From assembly GCA_030041545.1 (NCBI GenBank), contig JASHNQ010000097.1:1-64000 (forward strand): a stretch of DNA of 64,000 nucleotides, given 5' to 3'. This document shows, piece after piece, positions 37,297 to 46,004 of the stretch. The stretch comes from a candidate division FCPU426 bacterium (lineage in GTDB: Bacteria > Oederibacteriota > Muellerivitia > Muellerivitales > Muellerivitaceae). The position numbers and the translations under genes were made by a program. Below the pieces are notes generated by a model. It searched no databases. It saw nothing but the letters and a program-made list of their open reading frames with translations, and was not told the origin of the DNA. Position 1 is the stretch's first letter. Each line of letters starts with the position of its first letter.

Positions 37297-37636
37297 CTCG
37301 AAACCTCTTATTAAAATGTCGTCAACTTGGAGTAAACCCGCCCCCAAACAGCCCCAGAAAAAAGAAAAGGAACCGAAGGGGTTCCAAAAGGGCGTATCAG
37401 CCGAACTTGAATGCGTTTTGAAAACAGTTTTGGGGCCTTCAACGACCATCCGGCGCCATTTTTAGGGCCGGAATCGTGACTTTGGTTGATCGAAAGACGG
37501 CGTTTATTATAGACGGGGAGGGTTGGAATTACATTTTAAATGTGGCGGTATTTCCTGAATTTTTAAATGGCTTTGGGAAATAATGCCTAAAATATTAGGC
37601 TCTTAAAATGTGGGCATTTCGGCTCCCCGAGGGGAC

Positions 37637-37652
37637 TGTTCCACGTGGAACA
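37637..37652. promoter_or_regulatory. parS centromere-like site
   Basis: TGTTCCACGTGGAACA, a 16-bp perfect palindrome exactly fitting the bacterial parS consensus TGTTNCACGTGNAACA bound by ParB. It lies between rsmG and recF, the usual origin-proximal neighbourhood; parA and parB themselves are not in the window. Confidence 0.9.
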
Positions 37653-37656
37653 AAAC

Positions 37657-37725
37657 GTCAGGTGTCAGGCTTCAGGTGCCAGTCCTCAGCAACAGCTAAA
37701 GCCAAGGCGAAGACTGACACCTGAC
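37657..37725. repeat. Intergenic dyad repeat (CAGGTGTCAG type)
   Basis: GTCAGGTGTCAG (37657-37668) is perfectly inverted at 37714-37725. It belongs to a family of CTG/CAG-rich intergenic dyads also seen at 29413-29519, 38507-38565, 40487-40690, 46562-46596 and 52058-52096. The rest of 37297-37747 holds parS and no gene. Confidence 0.65.
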
Positions 37726-37747
37726 CCCTGATAACTGATCCCTGTCG

Positions 37748-38482
37748 TTACAAAGGATTCTTGGAAGGTTTCCCCACAGCCCGTGGATAAACGGATGAAG
37801 TTTTCCCCAGTTTTTCCACCATGACAAAATAGCGGCGCTGATGGAGGCCCGGTAGATGGTATTCCTCACATTTGATAATTTTTCCCGCCAGGAGTTTGAG
37901 GGCCCTTTGGGATTTATCCACGATTTCCAACTGATCTTCCGTTATCCAATCCACAAGATGTCCACCGGTTCTCAAGAGCGGAACCCCCAGCTCCAGAATC
38001 ACCCTGAAATCAGCGACGGCCCGCGCCATAACACCGTCCCAGGATTCCCGGGTGAGGCTATTTCGGCCTACTTCCTCCGCCCGGCCGGTCAGGGTTTTGG
38101 CCCTCCCCGGCCAGCCCGCGTTTTGGAGACATTCCTCCAAAGCCTTAATCTTTTTGGCTACCGAATCCAATAAAGTCGTCTCCACTTGGGGGCGGGCGGC
38201 GATTAAAACCGCGCCCGGAAAACCGCAACCCGTGCCCAAATCCACCCATTTCTGACCCGGGGATGCGAGGGGTTTTAAAAGCGGCAGGACATAAGCCGAA
38301 TCCAGCAGGTGGTGGGTCAAGACCTCCTCGTCCTTCGTCCACTTGGTCAGGTTCAGGCTTTCGTTGATTTCGAGCATCCGGTTCGTGAATCGGGCCAAGG
38401 CGGGAAGGGAATCGGAGGGAAAATAGGCCAGCAAACCGGCCTTTTCAAACGCCTCTTGCAGTTTTTCAGGAGTTAGACTCAT
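37748..38482 (-). CDS. rsmG: 16S rRNA (guanine527-N7)-methyltransferase RsmG
   Basis: A 244-residue class I methyltransferase modifying G527 of 16S rRNA. Motif I is WVDLGTGCGFPGAVLIAARP, followed by LLDSVAKKIKALEE and VMARAVADF, typical of GidB/RsmG. ATG 38482 (MSLTPEKLQEAF) gives the family length; a frame beginning at 38572 adds unlike residues encoded by a dyad repeat. It follows mnmG, the usual partner, by 61 bp. Confidence 0.95.
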   Translation of the reverse strand: MSLTPEKLQEAFEKAGLLAYFPSDSLPALARFTNRMLEINESLNLTKWTKDEEVLTHHLLDSAYVLPLLKPLASPGQKWVDLGTGCGFPGAVLIAARPQVETTLLDSVAKKIKALEECLQNAGWPGRAKTLTGRAEEVGRNSLTRESWDGVMARAVADFRVILELGVPLLRTGGHLVDWITEDQLEIVDKSQRALKLLAGKIIKCEEYHLPGLHQRRYFVMVEKLGKTSSVYPRAVGKPSKNPL

Positions 38483-38506
38483 TAAGAACAGGGGGATTAA
38501 GAAGAA

Positions 38507-38565
38507 AGGTGAACAGGTGGCCGGAAGGTGGGAAGGGAACCTGTCACCTGATCTCCTGTTCACCT
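38507..38565. repeat. Dyad repeat at the mnmG-rsmG junction
   Basis: AGGTGAACAGG (38507-38517) is perfectly inverted at 38555-38565; the second arm lies inside the last codons of mnmG. Confidence 0.6.
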
Positions 38566-40445
38566 GTTCCAATGCTCTGGGCTTTAGCCCAGCGGCTCAA
38601 AGCCAGCAAAAGCACGGCTAAGTCCGCCTGGGTGACCCCCTGGATGCGGGTGGCCTGGCCGAAAGTTTCAGGCTTGATGCGGTTGAGTTTTTCCTTGGCT
38701 TCCCTGGCAAAGCCGGAGACTTCCAAATAGGGGAAATCCCGGGGAATGGGCTGGTTTTCATTTCGGCTCTGGCGCTGGATCTCAAGCCTCTGTTTGCGCA
38801 AATAGCCCTCATACTTGAGTTCCACCTCCACTTGGAAGGCCACTTTGGGCTCAAATTGGAGATCGGGTGGCAGGTAGGGTCTCAGGGCCTCATAGGTCAT
38901 CCAGGGCCGGCGCAGGATGTTTTCCAAAAGCAGGGCCCGGTCCTGGACGGTCAGCTGCAGGGATTCGTTGGGGGCCGCTTCCGGAGGCAAAACCCGGGTC
39001 CGAAAAGCCTTTAATCCCCCCTCAATCTGGGCCTTCTTCTCCATCAAGGCTTCCCGGGCTTCCCGGGGGATTAACCCCAGTTGAAACCCCTTTTCCATCA
39101 GGCGCAGGTCCGCGTTATCAGGCCGCAAAAGCAGCCGGTATTCGGCTTTGGAGGTGAAAAGCCGGTAGGGTTCCTCCGTGCCCTTGGTCACCAAATCGTC
39201 CACCAGGACCCCCATATAGGCCTCCGTGCGGGAAAGAAGGAACGGGGAAAGGCCCTTCACCGCCAAGGCGGCGTTCAAGCCCGCCACCAGGCCCTGGGCC
39301 GCCGCCTCTTCATAACCCGAGGTGCCGTTGATTTGGCCCGCCAGGAACAGGTTCTTCACCCGGTGGGTTTCCAGGGCATGGGATACCTGGGTGGGCGGCA
39401 CAAAGTCGTACTCCACCGCATAACCCGGCCGCACGATCTCGGCCCCTTCCAAGCCCGGAATGGTGCGCAAGAAGGCGTATTGGGCGTCCAGGGGCAGGGA
39501 AGTGGAGAGCCCGTTCAGGTAAAACTCGCTGGTGGAAAGCCCCTCGGGTTCCAGGAAGATTTGGTGGCGTTCCTTGTCCGGGAACTTCACCACCTTGTCC
39601 TCGATGGAAGGGCAGTACCGGGGACCAATGCCCTTGATGACCCCGGAATAAAGGGGCGAGCGGGACATGTTGTCCCGGATAGCCTGGTGAGTTTTGTCGT
39701 TGGTATAGGTGATATAGCAGGACACCTGGGGCTGCAGGGGGAAGGTGGTAGTGAAGTGGGAGAAGGGAACCGGATCCTCGTCGCCCCTTTGCTCCTCGGT
39801 CTTGGAGAAATCGATGGATTCGCGCCGCACCCGCGGGTTGGTGCCGGTCTTCAGGCGCCCCACCTCAAATCCTAATTCCCTCAAGTGGGCGGGAAGGCCC
39901 TTGGCGGAGAGCTCGCCCGTGCGGCCGCCCTCGATCTTGGTTTCGCCGATGTGCATCAGGCCGTTTAAAAAGGTGCCGGTGGTGATGACCACCGCCTGGG
40001 CGCGGATCTCCTCGCCGTATTGGGTGATCACACCCTTCACCACGCCGTTTTCCACGACGAGCCGCTCGACGGTGGCTTGCTTGAGGGAAAGATTCGGCTG
40101 GCGCAAGACGGTCTCGCGCAGGCGCTGGTTGTAGAGTTCCTTGTCGCACTGGGCGCGCAGGCCCCACACGGCCGGGCCTTGGGTTTTATTGAGCACGCGC
40201 GATTGGATGGAGGTGGCATCCGTGGCTTTTCCCATCTCGCCGCCCAAGGCGTCGATCTCGCGCACCAAGTGGCCCTTGGCCAGGCCCCCCACCGCCGGGT
40301 TGCAGCTCATCTTGGCTACCGTGTCGGGGTTCATGGTCAAAAGGGCGGTGGCAAGCCCCATGCGCGCGCAGGCCAGCGAGGCTTCGCAGCCGGCATGGCC
40401 GGCGCCTACCACGATCACGTCATAGGATGAGGAATAGAAAGCCAC
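38544..40445 (-). CDS. mnmG: tRNA uridine-5-carboxymethylaminomethyl modification protein MnmG (GidA)
   Basis: A 633-residue FAD-dependent enzyme that, with MnmE, makes cmnm5U34 in tRNA. FAD motif [20 protein letters not shown] near the N-terminus, GidA signatures [20 protein letters not shown] and [15 protein letters not shown], and a helical C-terminus (MnmE-binding) ending in SRWAKAQSI are present. The start is GTG with GAGGGA about 8 nt upstream. Its extreme C-terminus extends into a dyad repeat. MnmE lies 4.2 kb upstream, displaced by inserted genes. Confidence 0.97.
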   Translation of the reverse strand: MAFYSSSYDVIVVGAGHAGCEASLACARMGLATALLTMNPDTVAKMSCNPAVGGLAKGHLVREIDALGGEMGKATDATSIQSRVLNKTQGPAVWGLRAQCDKELYNQRLRETVLRQPNLSLKQATVERLVVENGVVKGVITQYGEEIRAQAVVITTGTFLNGLMHIGETKIEGGRTGELSAKGLPAHLRELGFEVGRLKTGTNPRVRRESIDFSKTEEQRGDEDPVPFSHFTTTFPLQPQVSCYITYTNDKTHQAIRDNMSRSPLYSGVIKGIGPRYCPSIEDKVVKFPDKERHQIFLEPEGLSTSEFYLNGLSTSLPLDAQYAFLRTIPGLEGAEIVRPGYAVEYDFVPPTQVSHALETHRVKNLFLAGQINGTSGYEEAAAQGLVAGLNAALAVKGLSPFLLSRTEAYMGVLVDDLVTKGTEEPYRLFTSKAEYRLLLRPDNADLRLMEKGFQLGLIPREAREALMEKKAQIEGGLKAFRTRVLPPEAAPNESLQLTVQDRALLLENILRRPWMTYEALRPYLPPDLQFEPKVAFQVEVELKYEGYLRKQRLEIQRQSRNENQPIPRDFPYLEVSGFAREAKEKLNRIKPETFGQATRIQGVTQADLAVLLLALSRWAKAQSIGTGEQEIR

Positions 40446-40692
40446 GGAAAACGTCCCTCAAGAAATTTGGTGCGAGTTTATAGCACAAAGACAGCCGGCA
40501 GTCGACAGGCGTCGAGCCCACAGCTAACCGAAAGTCTTCCGGCTTCATTCCACAATCCCATCCCCGATGATCTTGCACAACCTTTGCGAAATAGGGAGTC
40601 AAAACCAAGATGGATACCCAAATCCAAACGCAAAAGTGGGGTTGTTAGGCCGCTCCTGTGGACTGTCGACCGTGAACCGTTAACTATCGTTG
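40446..40692. other. Intergenic region with CTG/CAG-type dyads
   Basis: This gap between divergent mnmG and the next toxin-antitoxin module (module 4) contains imperfect CAG/GTC-rich dyads (AGCCGGCAGTCGACAGG; GACTGTCGACCGTGAACC) and no gene. Its right end holds a parS-like site and the module promoter. Confidence 0.5.
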
Positions 40693-40708
40693 CGTTCCAC
40701 GTGGAACA
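40693..40708. promoter_or_regulatory. parS-like site 2
   Basis: CGTTCCACGTGGAACA differs from the perfect parS at 37637 only in its first base. It lies 3.06 kb away, immediately upstream of the module 4 promoter. Confidence 0.75.
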
Positions 40709-40712
40709 TTCA

Positions 40713-40755
40713 TTGACAGGTTTATTTTCTTACGTTATATTTCTTACGTAAGAAA
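40713..40755 (+). promoter_or_regulatory. Promoter and operator of toxin-antitoxin module 4
   Basis: TTGACA (40713-40718) and TATATT (40736-40741) spaced by 17 bp. A palindrome TTTCTTACGTAAGAAA (40740-40755) overlaps the -10, and an extra half-site TTTTCTTACG lies in the spacer, consistent with antitoxin autorepression. Confidence 0.8.
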
Positions 40756-40771
40756 ATAAAAGGGGCCTTTT

Positions 40772-41023
40772 ATGGATAAAATCTTCTCGGCGCGCCTGGA
40801 TGAAGCCGTCCTGGCCGAAATGGATCACGTTACCCATCAGCACCACATGACCAAAAAAAAGTTCCTGGAAGAGGCCATCCGCCGTTTGGCCGAATCAATG
40901 GCTCAAAAAGATGTTTGGGCTGAGACCCGGGGTGCCTGGAAACGGAAAGAAAGTGCCGCGGCCATTGTGAAAGAAATTAAATCCAGTTGGCAGAAAAACT
41001 ATAGCAGGCATCACCGTCCATGA
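40772..41023 (+). CDS. Ribbon-helix-helix antitoxin (module 4)
   Basis: An 83-residue protein: MDKIFSARLDEAVLAEMDHV followed by HHMTKKKFLEEAIRRLAES is a ribbon-helix-helix domain; the basic C-terminal third would contact the toxin. A palindromic operator and strong promoter lie just upstream. Overlaps the toxin gene by 4 bp. Confidence 0.85.
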   Translation: MDKIFSARLDEAVLAEMDHVTHQHHMTKKKFLEEAIRRLAESMAQKDVWAETRGAWKRKESAAAIVKEIKSSWQKNYSRHHRP

Positions 41024-41400
41024 GAGCCTATATCGACACGGACATCCTTATTTGGCAATTAAAAGACGAAAAAAAGGCTGAGGACCTTTTACGGCGTCTT
41101 TTCTCCGAAGGCGCGGAATTGTGGACTGGAGCTTCGCAAAGAGCCGAAATTGTTTTTTACATGAAACCTGAGGAAGAAAAAATTACCCGGCTATTATTGT
41201 CCCACATTAGAACTCAGGCGGTCACTCAAGAAATCGTCGATAAAGGCGGGGAGTATTTTCGGAAGTGGAATCCCAGCCATGGCATTGATCAAAACGACGC
41301 CCTCTTAGCGGCTTGTGCAAACCTCCATGGAGGACGCATCTATACCCTCAATGTGAAACACTTTCCCATGTCCGACATCACCGTCGTCAAGGGCTGGTAG
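41020..41400 (+). CDS. vapC: VapC-type PIN-domain toxin (module 4)
   Basis: A 126-residue PIN protein with Asp6 (MRAYIDTDILIWQLK), Glu in SQRAEIVFY, Asp in DQNDALLAACA and the common TLNVKHFP ending. Asn replaces the fourth acidic residue, as in many active family members. The histidine phosphatase gene starts 2 bp after its stop, so that gene may be co-transcribed with the module. Confidence 0.85.
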   Translation: MRAYIDTDILIWQLKDEKKAEDLLRRLFSEGAELWTGASQRAEIVFYMKPEEEKITRLLLSHIRTQAVTQEIVDKGGEYFRKWNPSHGIDQNDALLAACANLHGGRIYTLNVKHFPMSDITVVKGW

Positions 41401-41402
41401 GG

Positions 41403-42110
41403 ATGCGCCTTTATATCATCCGCCACGCCGAACCGGACTATGAACACAACACGATCACGCCGAAAGGCCACCAGGAAGCCAAGGCCCTGGCCAAGCGGTT
41501 GAAGGCGGAAGGCCTTACCCGCCTTTATTCCTCTCCCCTTGGCCGCGCCCTGCACACGGCCCAGTACACTTCGAAAGCCACGGGCCTGAAGGTGAAAGTG
41601 GAAAATTGGGCCCAGGAGCTTTCGGGCCTGGATATGGGGGATGTTCCCCCTTGGGGCCCGCTCATGGCCTGGGACTTGCCGGGGGAAATTATCCGAAAGA
41701 AGAAACAATACCTGGACTACGACGGTTGGCCGCGCATTCCCTTCCTCCATCTCCAAAAGTTTCAAAGGATCGTTTCCAAGGTGGGCCGTTCCTCGGACGC
41801 GTTCCTCCAGCGTCATGGTTACCGGCGGGAAGATGGGCGTTACCGTGTCCTTCAGGAGAACAAGGAACGCATCGCGGTCTTCTGCCACAACGGCTTGGCT
41901 TTGACCTGGATGGCGCACCTCTTGGAAATCCCCCTGCCCTTGGTGTGGTCAGGCTTCTGGATGGCGCCTTCTTCCATTACGACCATTCTCATGGACATGC
42001 GGTCTAAAAACTTAGCGGTGCCCCGTTGCATCGGCTTTTGCGACGTTTCCCACCTGCGCCAGACGGGCCTTCCGGTCTCCACCCACGGCATCAAGGCTAA
42101 TTTCGACTGA
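41403..42110 (+). CDS. Histidine phosphatase superfamily protein
   Basis: A 235-residue phosphoglycerate-mutase-fold protein. The catalytic loop IIRHAEPDY starts at residue 5 and the second catalytic His is in VFCHNGLALTW; Arg in YSSPLGRALHTAQYT completes the pocket. The length exceeds minimal SixA/CobC proteins by a middle insertion. It could be a phosphatase for a sugar, nucleotide or protein substrate; a CobC role is possible but not shown. It lies 2 bp after a VapC gene. Confidence 0.85.
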   Translation: MRLYIIRHAEPDYEHNTITPKGHQEAKALAKRLKAEGLTRLYSSPLGRALHTAQYTSKATGLKVKVENWAQELSGLDMGDVPPWGPLMAWDLPGEIIRKKKQYLDYDGWPRIPFLHLQKFQRIVSKVGRSSDAFLQRHGYRREDGRYRVLQENKERIAVFCHNGLALTWMAHLLEIPLPLVWSGFWMAPSSITTILMDMRSKNLAVPRCIGFCDVSHLRQTGLPVSTHGIKANFD

Positions 42111-42230
42111 AATGGAAAAAGCCACATTCCTGTCGTTTCATCCCCACTTTTAACATGAAGATTTACACTCCCGAAACCCAACCCCGCTGAAGCGTTCTAT
42201 CATGGTTCCAGTTGATTGTGGGGTGACGTG

Positions 42231-43232
42231 ATGATGAACCTAAGTGCCGCGCGCTTTTCCGACACCTTCCTCCAAAACTCAAAACCCAAAATCGACGATT
42301 TCATCCACCGCCTTCTGGTGCCCGTCCCTCCGGTGAACCCGCAAACCCAATGCGAGGAAGTTTACGGCATCTTCGCCCAGGACCGGTCCATCCAGTCCAT
42401 TGCCGTGGTCGAGGACGAACGTCCCGTGGGGCTGGTCAACCGCTTCGCGCTGATCGACCGTTTCTCGAGGCGTTTTTTCCGCGAGCTTTACGAGCGCAAA
42501 CCCATCTCGTTGGTGATGGAAAAAGCCCCCCTGATCGTGGAAAGCACGGTGGGGCTTGATGACCTGAGCGCCATCATCGCGGATGAGGAAGAGAAATACC
42601 TGTACGAGGGTTTCATCATCACCCGCAAGGGAAAGTACTTAGGAATAGGCACGGGCCAGCGATTGATGAAAGAAATGACCGACCGCAAGCAAGCCCAACT
42701 TTACCACCTGGCCCACCACGATCCCCTGACTGGCCTGCCCAACCGGCTTCTGTTTTACGACCGCCTCTCCCAGGCCCTTTCCCAGGCCGAGCGCACGGGG
42801 AAGCACCTGGGGGTGCTTTTCATCGACCTGGACCATTTCAAGCGCGTCAACGACACCTTGGGCCATCCCATGGGGGACCTCCTGCTGCGGGAAGTGGCGC
42901 AGGGAATCCAGAATTGCCTCAGGAGCGGGGACACGGTGGCCCGGCAGGGCGGTGACGAGTTCACGGCCATCCTCACCAATATCGCCCAGCCGCAGGACGT
43001 GGAGCTGGTGGCGGGGAAGATCCTGCAAGTAATCTCCCAGCCCATCCGCCTGCAGGAACACGAAGTCCGGGTCACCTGCAGCATCGGGGCCGGGCTTTTC
43101 CCCCAGGACGGGGACAATATCGACGTCTTGATCCAGAGAGCGGACACCGCGGTGTACCACGCCAAGCGAACCCGCAATTGCTTCCGTTACTTCGACGGGG
43201 CCATGGCCCCCAAGGACCCGGGATCCAATTAG
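42231..43232 (+). CDS. Diguanylate cyclase with N-terminal CBS-like domain
   Basis: A 333-residue protein. Residues 25-150 resemble paired CBS motifs (IQSIAVVEDERPVGLVNRFA; GFIITRKGKYLGIGTGQRLM). The GGDEF domain (about 160-320) has the intact catalytic motif RQGGDEF and, five residues before it, RSGD, an RxxD inhibitory site, so it should make c-di-GMP with product feedback. ATG 42231 was chosen because GGGGTGA lies about 6 nt upstream; a TTG at 42216 is possible. No membrane segment. Confidence 0.9.
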   Translation: MMNLSAARFSDTFLQNSKPKIDDFIHRLLVPVPPVNPQTQCEEVYGIFAQDRSIQSIAVVEDERPVGLVNRFALIDRFSRRFFRELYERKPISLVMEKAPLIVESTVGLDDLSAIIADEEEKYLYEGFIITRKGKYLGIGTGQRLMKEMTDRKQAQLYHLAHHDPLTGLPNRLLFYDRLSQALSQAERTGKHLGVLFIDLDHFKRVNDTLGHPMGDLLLREVAQGIQNCLRSGDTVARQGGDEFTAILTNIAQPQDVELVAGKILQVISQPIRLQEHEVRVTCSIGAGLFPQDGDNIDVLIQRADTAVYHAKRTRNCFRYFDGAMAPKDPGSN

Positions 43233-43372
43233 GAATCGGCTCGAATGGGTCCTTTTTGGAGGATGGCGATATAAATGCTGCCAGTGGGCTTTAAGATATT
43301 TTTGATCGCCCATCCTGTACCCTGAAGTATCCCCGCATTTTCTTTTCTGATACCAGCAAGCAATCCATCCAA

Positions 43373-43810
43373 TTACTTATAAGAATGAAGCCAGGCCACC
43401 TCGCAGCCTAAACCTTTGGCGGCTTTGGCCTGGGGCTCATCCGCCGTCAGCAACCCCGTGTCGAGATGAGCCGCTAAAACAACATAAACGGCATCATAAA
43501 CAGTGAATTTCGAATTACGACTTTGCCTCTCCTGTAACGTCAACTCGAAAGCCTGGACGGCTTGGGTGTGGGTGAGCGGATATCGGCGTGGAAAAAGTTG
43601 GAATAATTGCCATACCATGGGGGTATTGGAACCGGACTCCCGGCTTAAACGATTGGCCGTTTCCAAAAAAGCGAGGTCGGGGACAACCAATTCTAACGTC
43701 CCTTTTAAATAACGCTCCCGTGCCAAGAGAGCCTGATCGATATCCGGTTCGTTGTCCTTTAAGTACCATTTGAGAATGACACTGGCGTCAATAACATAGC
43801 TGATGCTCAA
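43373..43810 (-). CDS. vapC: VapC-type PIN-domain toxin (module 5)
   Basis: A 145-residue PIN-domain protein: Asp8 (YVIDASVILKWYLKD), Glu in AFLETANRL, Asp in TVYDAVYVVLA and Asp in LLTADEPQ. Overlaps its antitoxin by 4 bp. Located in the mnmE-mnmG interval. Confidence 0.9.
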   Translation of the reverse strand: MSISYVIDASVILKWYLKDNEPDIDQALLARERYLKGTLELVVPDLAFLETANRLSRESGSNTPMVWQLFQLFPRRYPLTHTQAVQAFELTLQERQSRNSKFTVYDAVYVVLAAHLDTGLLTADEPQAKAAKGLGCEVAWLHSYK

Positions 43811-44064
43811 TGACTTTCCCTATCCTCGCGGATCAATTGCTCGGAGGATTTCCGGGACCGGCCCCGGTGCCGGAAGGCGTCCATCTCACGGATCATTTCA
43901 CGGATTCCGGGACGCTCCATGGGTGGAATATGGTCTTGACCTTCCTTGATCCAAAAACTCAAAGCCTGGCGCGCCGCCTCGGACCTTTTGAGGTGATTTA
44001 TCTTCGCCTTAGCGTCCACCTGGCGAAGAAGCTGATCGGGAATTTCTAAAAGGATTTTTGACAC
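43807..44064 (-). CDS. Ribbon-helix-helix antitoxin (module 5)
   Basis: An 85-residue protein: MSKILLEIPDQLLRQVDAKA then LKRSEAARQALSFWI is a typical RHH/CopG domain; the charged C-terminus (EMDAFRHRGRS) would bind the toxin. GGGGGGAAAGC precedes the ATG. A 21-bp AT-only palindrome lies upstream. Confidence 0.85.
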   Translation of the reverse strand: MSKILLEIPDQLLRQVDAKAKINHLKRSEAARQALSFWIKEGQDHIPPMERPGIREMIREMDAFRHRGRSRKSSEQLIREDRESH

Positions 44065-44083
44065 GCTTTCCCCCCTTGCTATT

Positions 44084-44104
44084 AATATATATAAAATATA
44101 TATT
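44084..44104 (-). promoter_or_regulatory. Palindromic AT-rich operator of module 5
   Basis: AATATATAT-AAA-ATATATATT, a perfect 21-bp palindrome 19 bp upstream of the antitoxin start; it probably also contains the -10 region. Confidence 0.6.
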
Positions 44105-44171
44105 TTTGAAGTGCGTTTTTCAATCTCCTAGTGGGCAAACCGCGCTCCAGCGACTAAAGGGGGAAACCAAA

Positions 44172-44630
44172 ATGGGAATGTTCGACTGGTATGAACCGGA
44201 TCCCCCCTTGGTTTGCCCCTTGTGTCAAACTCGGCTGGTGGAATGGCAAGGCAAAGATGGCCCTTGTCTCCTTTTTCGCTGGAAGCAGGGCCGGGGTGAC
44301 CCTGGAAACCAGCCGGAGTGGTCCGAATATAAGCCCCAATTTCGGGACAAGTATCGGCTTCCCAAGCAGTTTGAACTTTATTCTTATGATTGTGAGAACC
44401 ACCAACCCATCACCGCTTTGGGCCGAACCATAAAGGGTATTTGGAAAACCACAAAAATCATGGGCCATGGCTGGTTTGAAAAACGTAAAGGGCGTTTCCA
44501 GTGGAAGCCATATTCAATGATGGATCGGAATTTCGGAATGCTAAAAGGTGGAAAAAAATCCCTCGCCAAGGCGCTGCTTCAGGAACGAAGAAAAGACAGG
44601 GTGAGGGAAGATAGGAACGCCAAAGGCTAA
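44172..44630 (+). CDS. Hypothetical protein with zinc-ribbon-like CPLC motif
   Basis: A 152-residue soluble protein opening MGMFDWYEPDPPLVCPLCQT, then VEWQGKDGPCLLFRW. Cys at CPLC, GPC and YDCENH suggest a small metal site. I recall similar openings in hypothetical proteins of distant bacteria but know no function. The C-terminus is strongly basic (RRKDRVREDRN). It ends 6 bp from the convergent mnmE stop. A start at 44172 with GGGGGAAACC upstream is preferred over a longer frame from 44058. Confidence 0.65.
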   Translation: MGMFDWYEPDPPLVCPLCQTRLVEWQGKDGPCLLFRWKQGRGDPGNQPEWSEYKPQFRDKYRLPKQFELYSYDCENHQPITALGRTIKGIWKTTKIMGHGWFEKRKGRFQWKPYSMMDRNFGMLKGGKKSLAKALLQERRKDRVREDRNAKG

Positions 44631-44636
44631 ACCTAT

Positions 44637-46004
44637 TTACTTCCCGATGCAAAACTTCGTGAAGATTTCCTCGAAGGCCGTGGCGGGCAGGTTGCGGCCG
44701 CGGATGCGGCCGACCGCCAGGGCCGCCTCCCGGAGCTCCTCGGCCCATAGATCATAGGATTCCTTCCGGTTTATCAATCCTCTCAAGCGGTCCAAGGCGT
44801 CCAGGGCATTGCGGGCCTCCACCAGGTGCCGGGTGGAAGTCAAAACCACGTCTTCGCCGACGGTCGGGGCCTGGATCAAGGCTTCAATTTTTTCCACTAC
44901 CTTATCCAAGCCTTCCTTCGTTTGGCAGGAAAGGGAAAGACACCGCTTGGGGTCCAATCCCGTGCTTTCCCATGGCCGGCCCCTTTTCACCAGGTCATTT
45001 TTATTGAATAAAAACCAAGTCCGGTCGGCGGGAAGTTTGTTTTTTTTGATTTCTTCCAATGACTCTTGGGGATTGGAAGCATCAATGATCCAAAAAAGAA
45101 TATCCGCTTCCTCGATGACCTGGCGGCTACGGCGGATACCTTCCACCTCCACAACATTCTGGGCTTCGCGGATTCCCGCCGTGTCGAATAGCCTCACCTT
45201 CACGCCCTTGAGGAGGATTTCCCCCTCCACTACGTCCCGGGTGGTGCCGGCCAGGGGTGTCACAATAGCCCTCTGGGTGCCCAGGAGCGCGTTTAAGAGG
45301 CTGGACTTGCCCACGTTGGGTGGCCCCACTAGGGCCACGGCCAAACCTTCGCGGATGATCTTGCCCTGATGGTAGCTTTCCAACAATTTGCGCAGTTCGG
45401 CCTCCACCGCTGCCGCTTCCTTCTTAAATTTTTCCAGGTCCAAAAGCGGGATGCCGTCCTCGGAAAATTCCAGCCGCGCCTCGATTTTAAGGTAAAGGGA
45501 CTTCAACGATTCTTCCAAAGGCTCCAAATGGGCCGCCAAGCCGCCCGTTAATTGCCGCAAGGCCTGCCTCCGAGCCGCTTCCCCTTGGGCCGAGACCAGG
45601 GCTTCTACGGCCTCAGCCTGGGTCAAATCCAAGCGTCCGTTCAGGAAGGCCCGGTAGGTGAACTCTCCCGGTTCGGCCGGCCGGGCTCCCAGGGAAACTA
45701 AGGCTTCCATAAGTTTTTCCAGGACTGTCGGGCTTCCATGCGCGTGGAATTCCACGACGTCCTCGGTGGTGTAGCTGTGGGGTTTGGGCATGACCAAGAG
45801 GATGCCCTCGTCCAAAATTTCGCCGGTGGAGGGGCTTCCGAACTTTCCGAAAAGAACCTGCCGTTTCAATTCGAATGAATGGGAGGAAACGAATATTTTC
45901 TTCGCGAGGGGAAAAGCCTTTTCACCGGAGACGCGCACGATGCCGATTCCCCCCACTCCGGCGGGGGTGGCGATGGCGCAAATGGTGTCTTCTAAAACAT
46001 ACAT
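44637..46004 (-). CDS. mnmE: tRNA modification GTPase MnmE
   Basis: A 455-residue GTPase partner of MnmG. N-terminal folate-binding domain (DTICAIATPAGVGGIGIVRV; EFHAHGSPTVL), helical domain, and an inserted G domain with GPPNVGKSSLLNALLG, DTAGIRE and FNKNDL. The family's C-terminal catalytic Cys motif CIGK ends the protein. ATG 46004 (MYVLEDTICA) is the conserved start; a longer frame from 46136 adds unlike residues. It is downstream of jag but separated by a terminator and 590 bp. Confidence 0.96.
   Translation of the reverse strand: MYVLEDTICAIATPAGVGGIGIVRVSGEKAFPLAKKIFVSSHSFELKRQVLFGKFGSPSTGEILDEGILLVMPKPHSYTTEDVVEFHAHGSPTVLEKLMEALVSLGARPAEPGEFTYRAFLNGRLDLTQAEAVEALVSAQGEAARRQALRQLTGGLAAHLEPLEESLKSLYLKIEARLEFSEDGIPLLDLEKFKKEAAAVEAELRKLLESYHQGKIIREGLAVALVGPPNVGKSSLLNALLGTQRAIVTPLAGTTRDVVEGEILLKGVKVRLFDTAGIREAQNVVEVEGIRRSRQVIEEADILFWIIDASNPQESLEEIKKNKLPADRTWFLFNKNDLVKRGRPWESTGLDPKRCLSLSCQTKEGLDKVVEKIEALIQAPTVGEDVVLTSTRHLVEARNALDALDRLRGLINRKESYDLWAEELREAALAVGRIRGRNLPATAFEEIFTKFCIGK

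Noticed and set aside
37782-37922. CGTGGATAA and TTATCCACG, each one base from a DnaA box.
   Set aside because: Both lie within rsmG coding sequence, are only two, and there is no AT-rich unwinding region or dnaA nearby; not enough to call oriC.
41403-42110. Histidine phosphatase as CobC (alpha-ribazole phosphatase).
   Set aside because: It lies 9 kb from the cobalamin genes, next to a TA module, and carries an insertion; generic assignment is safer.
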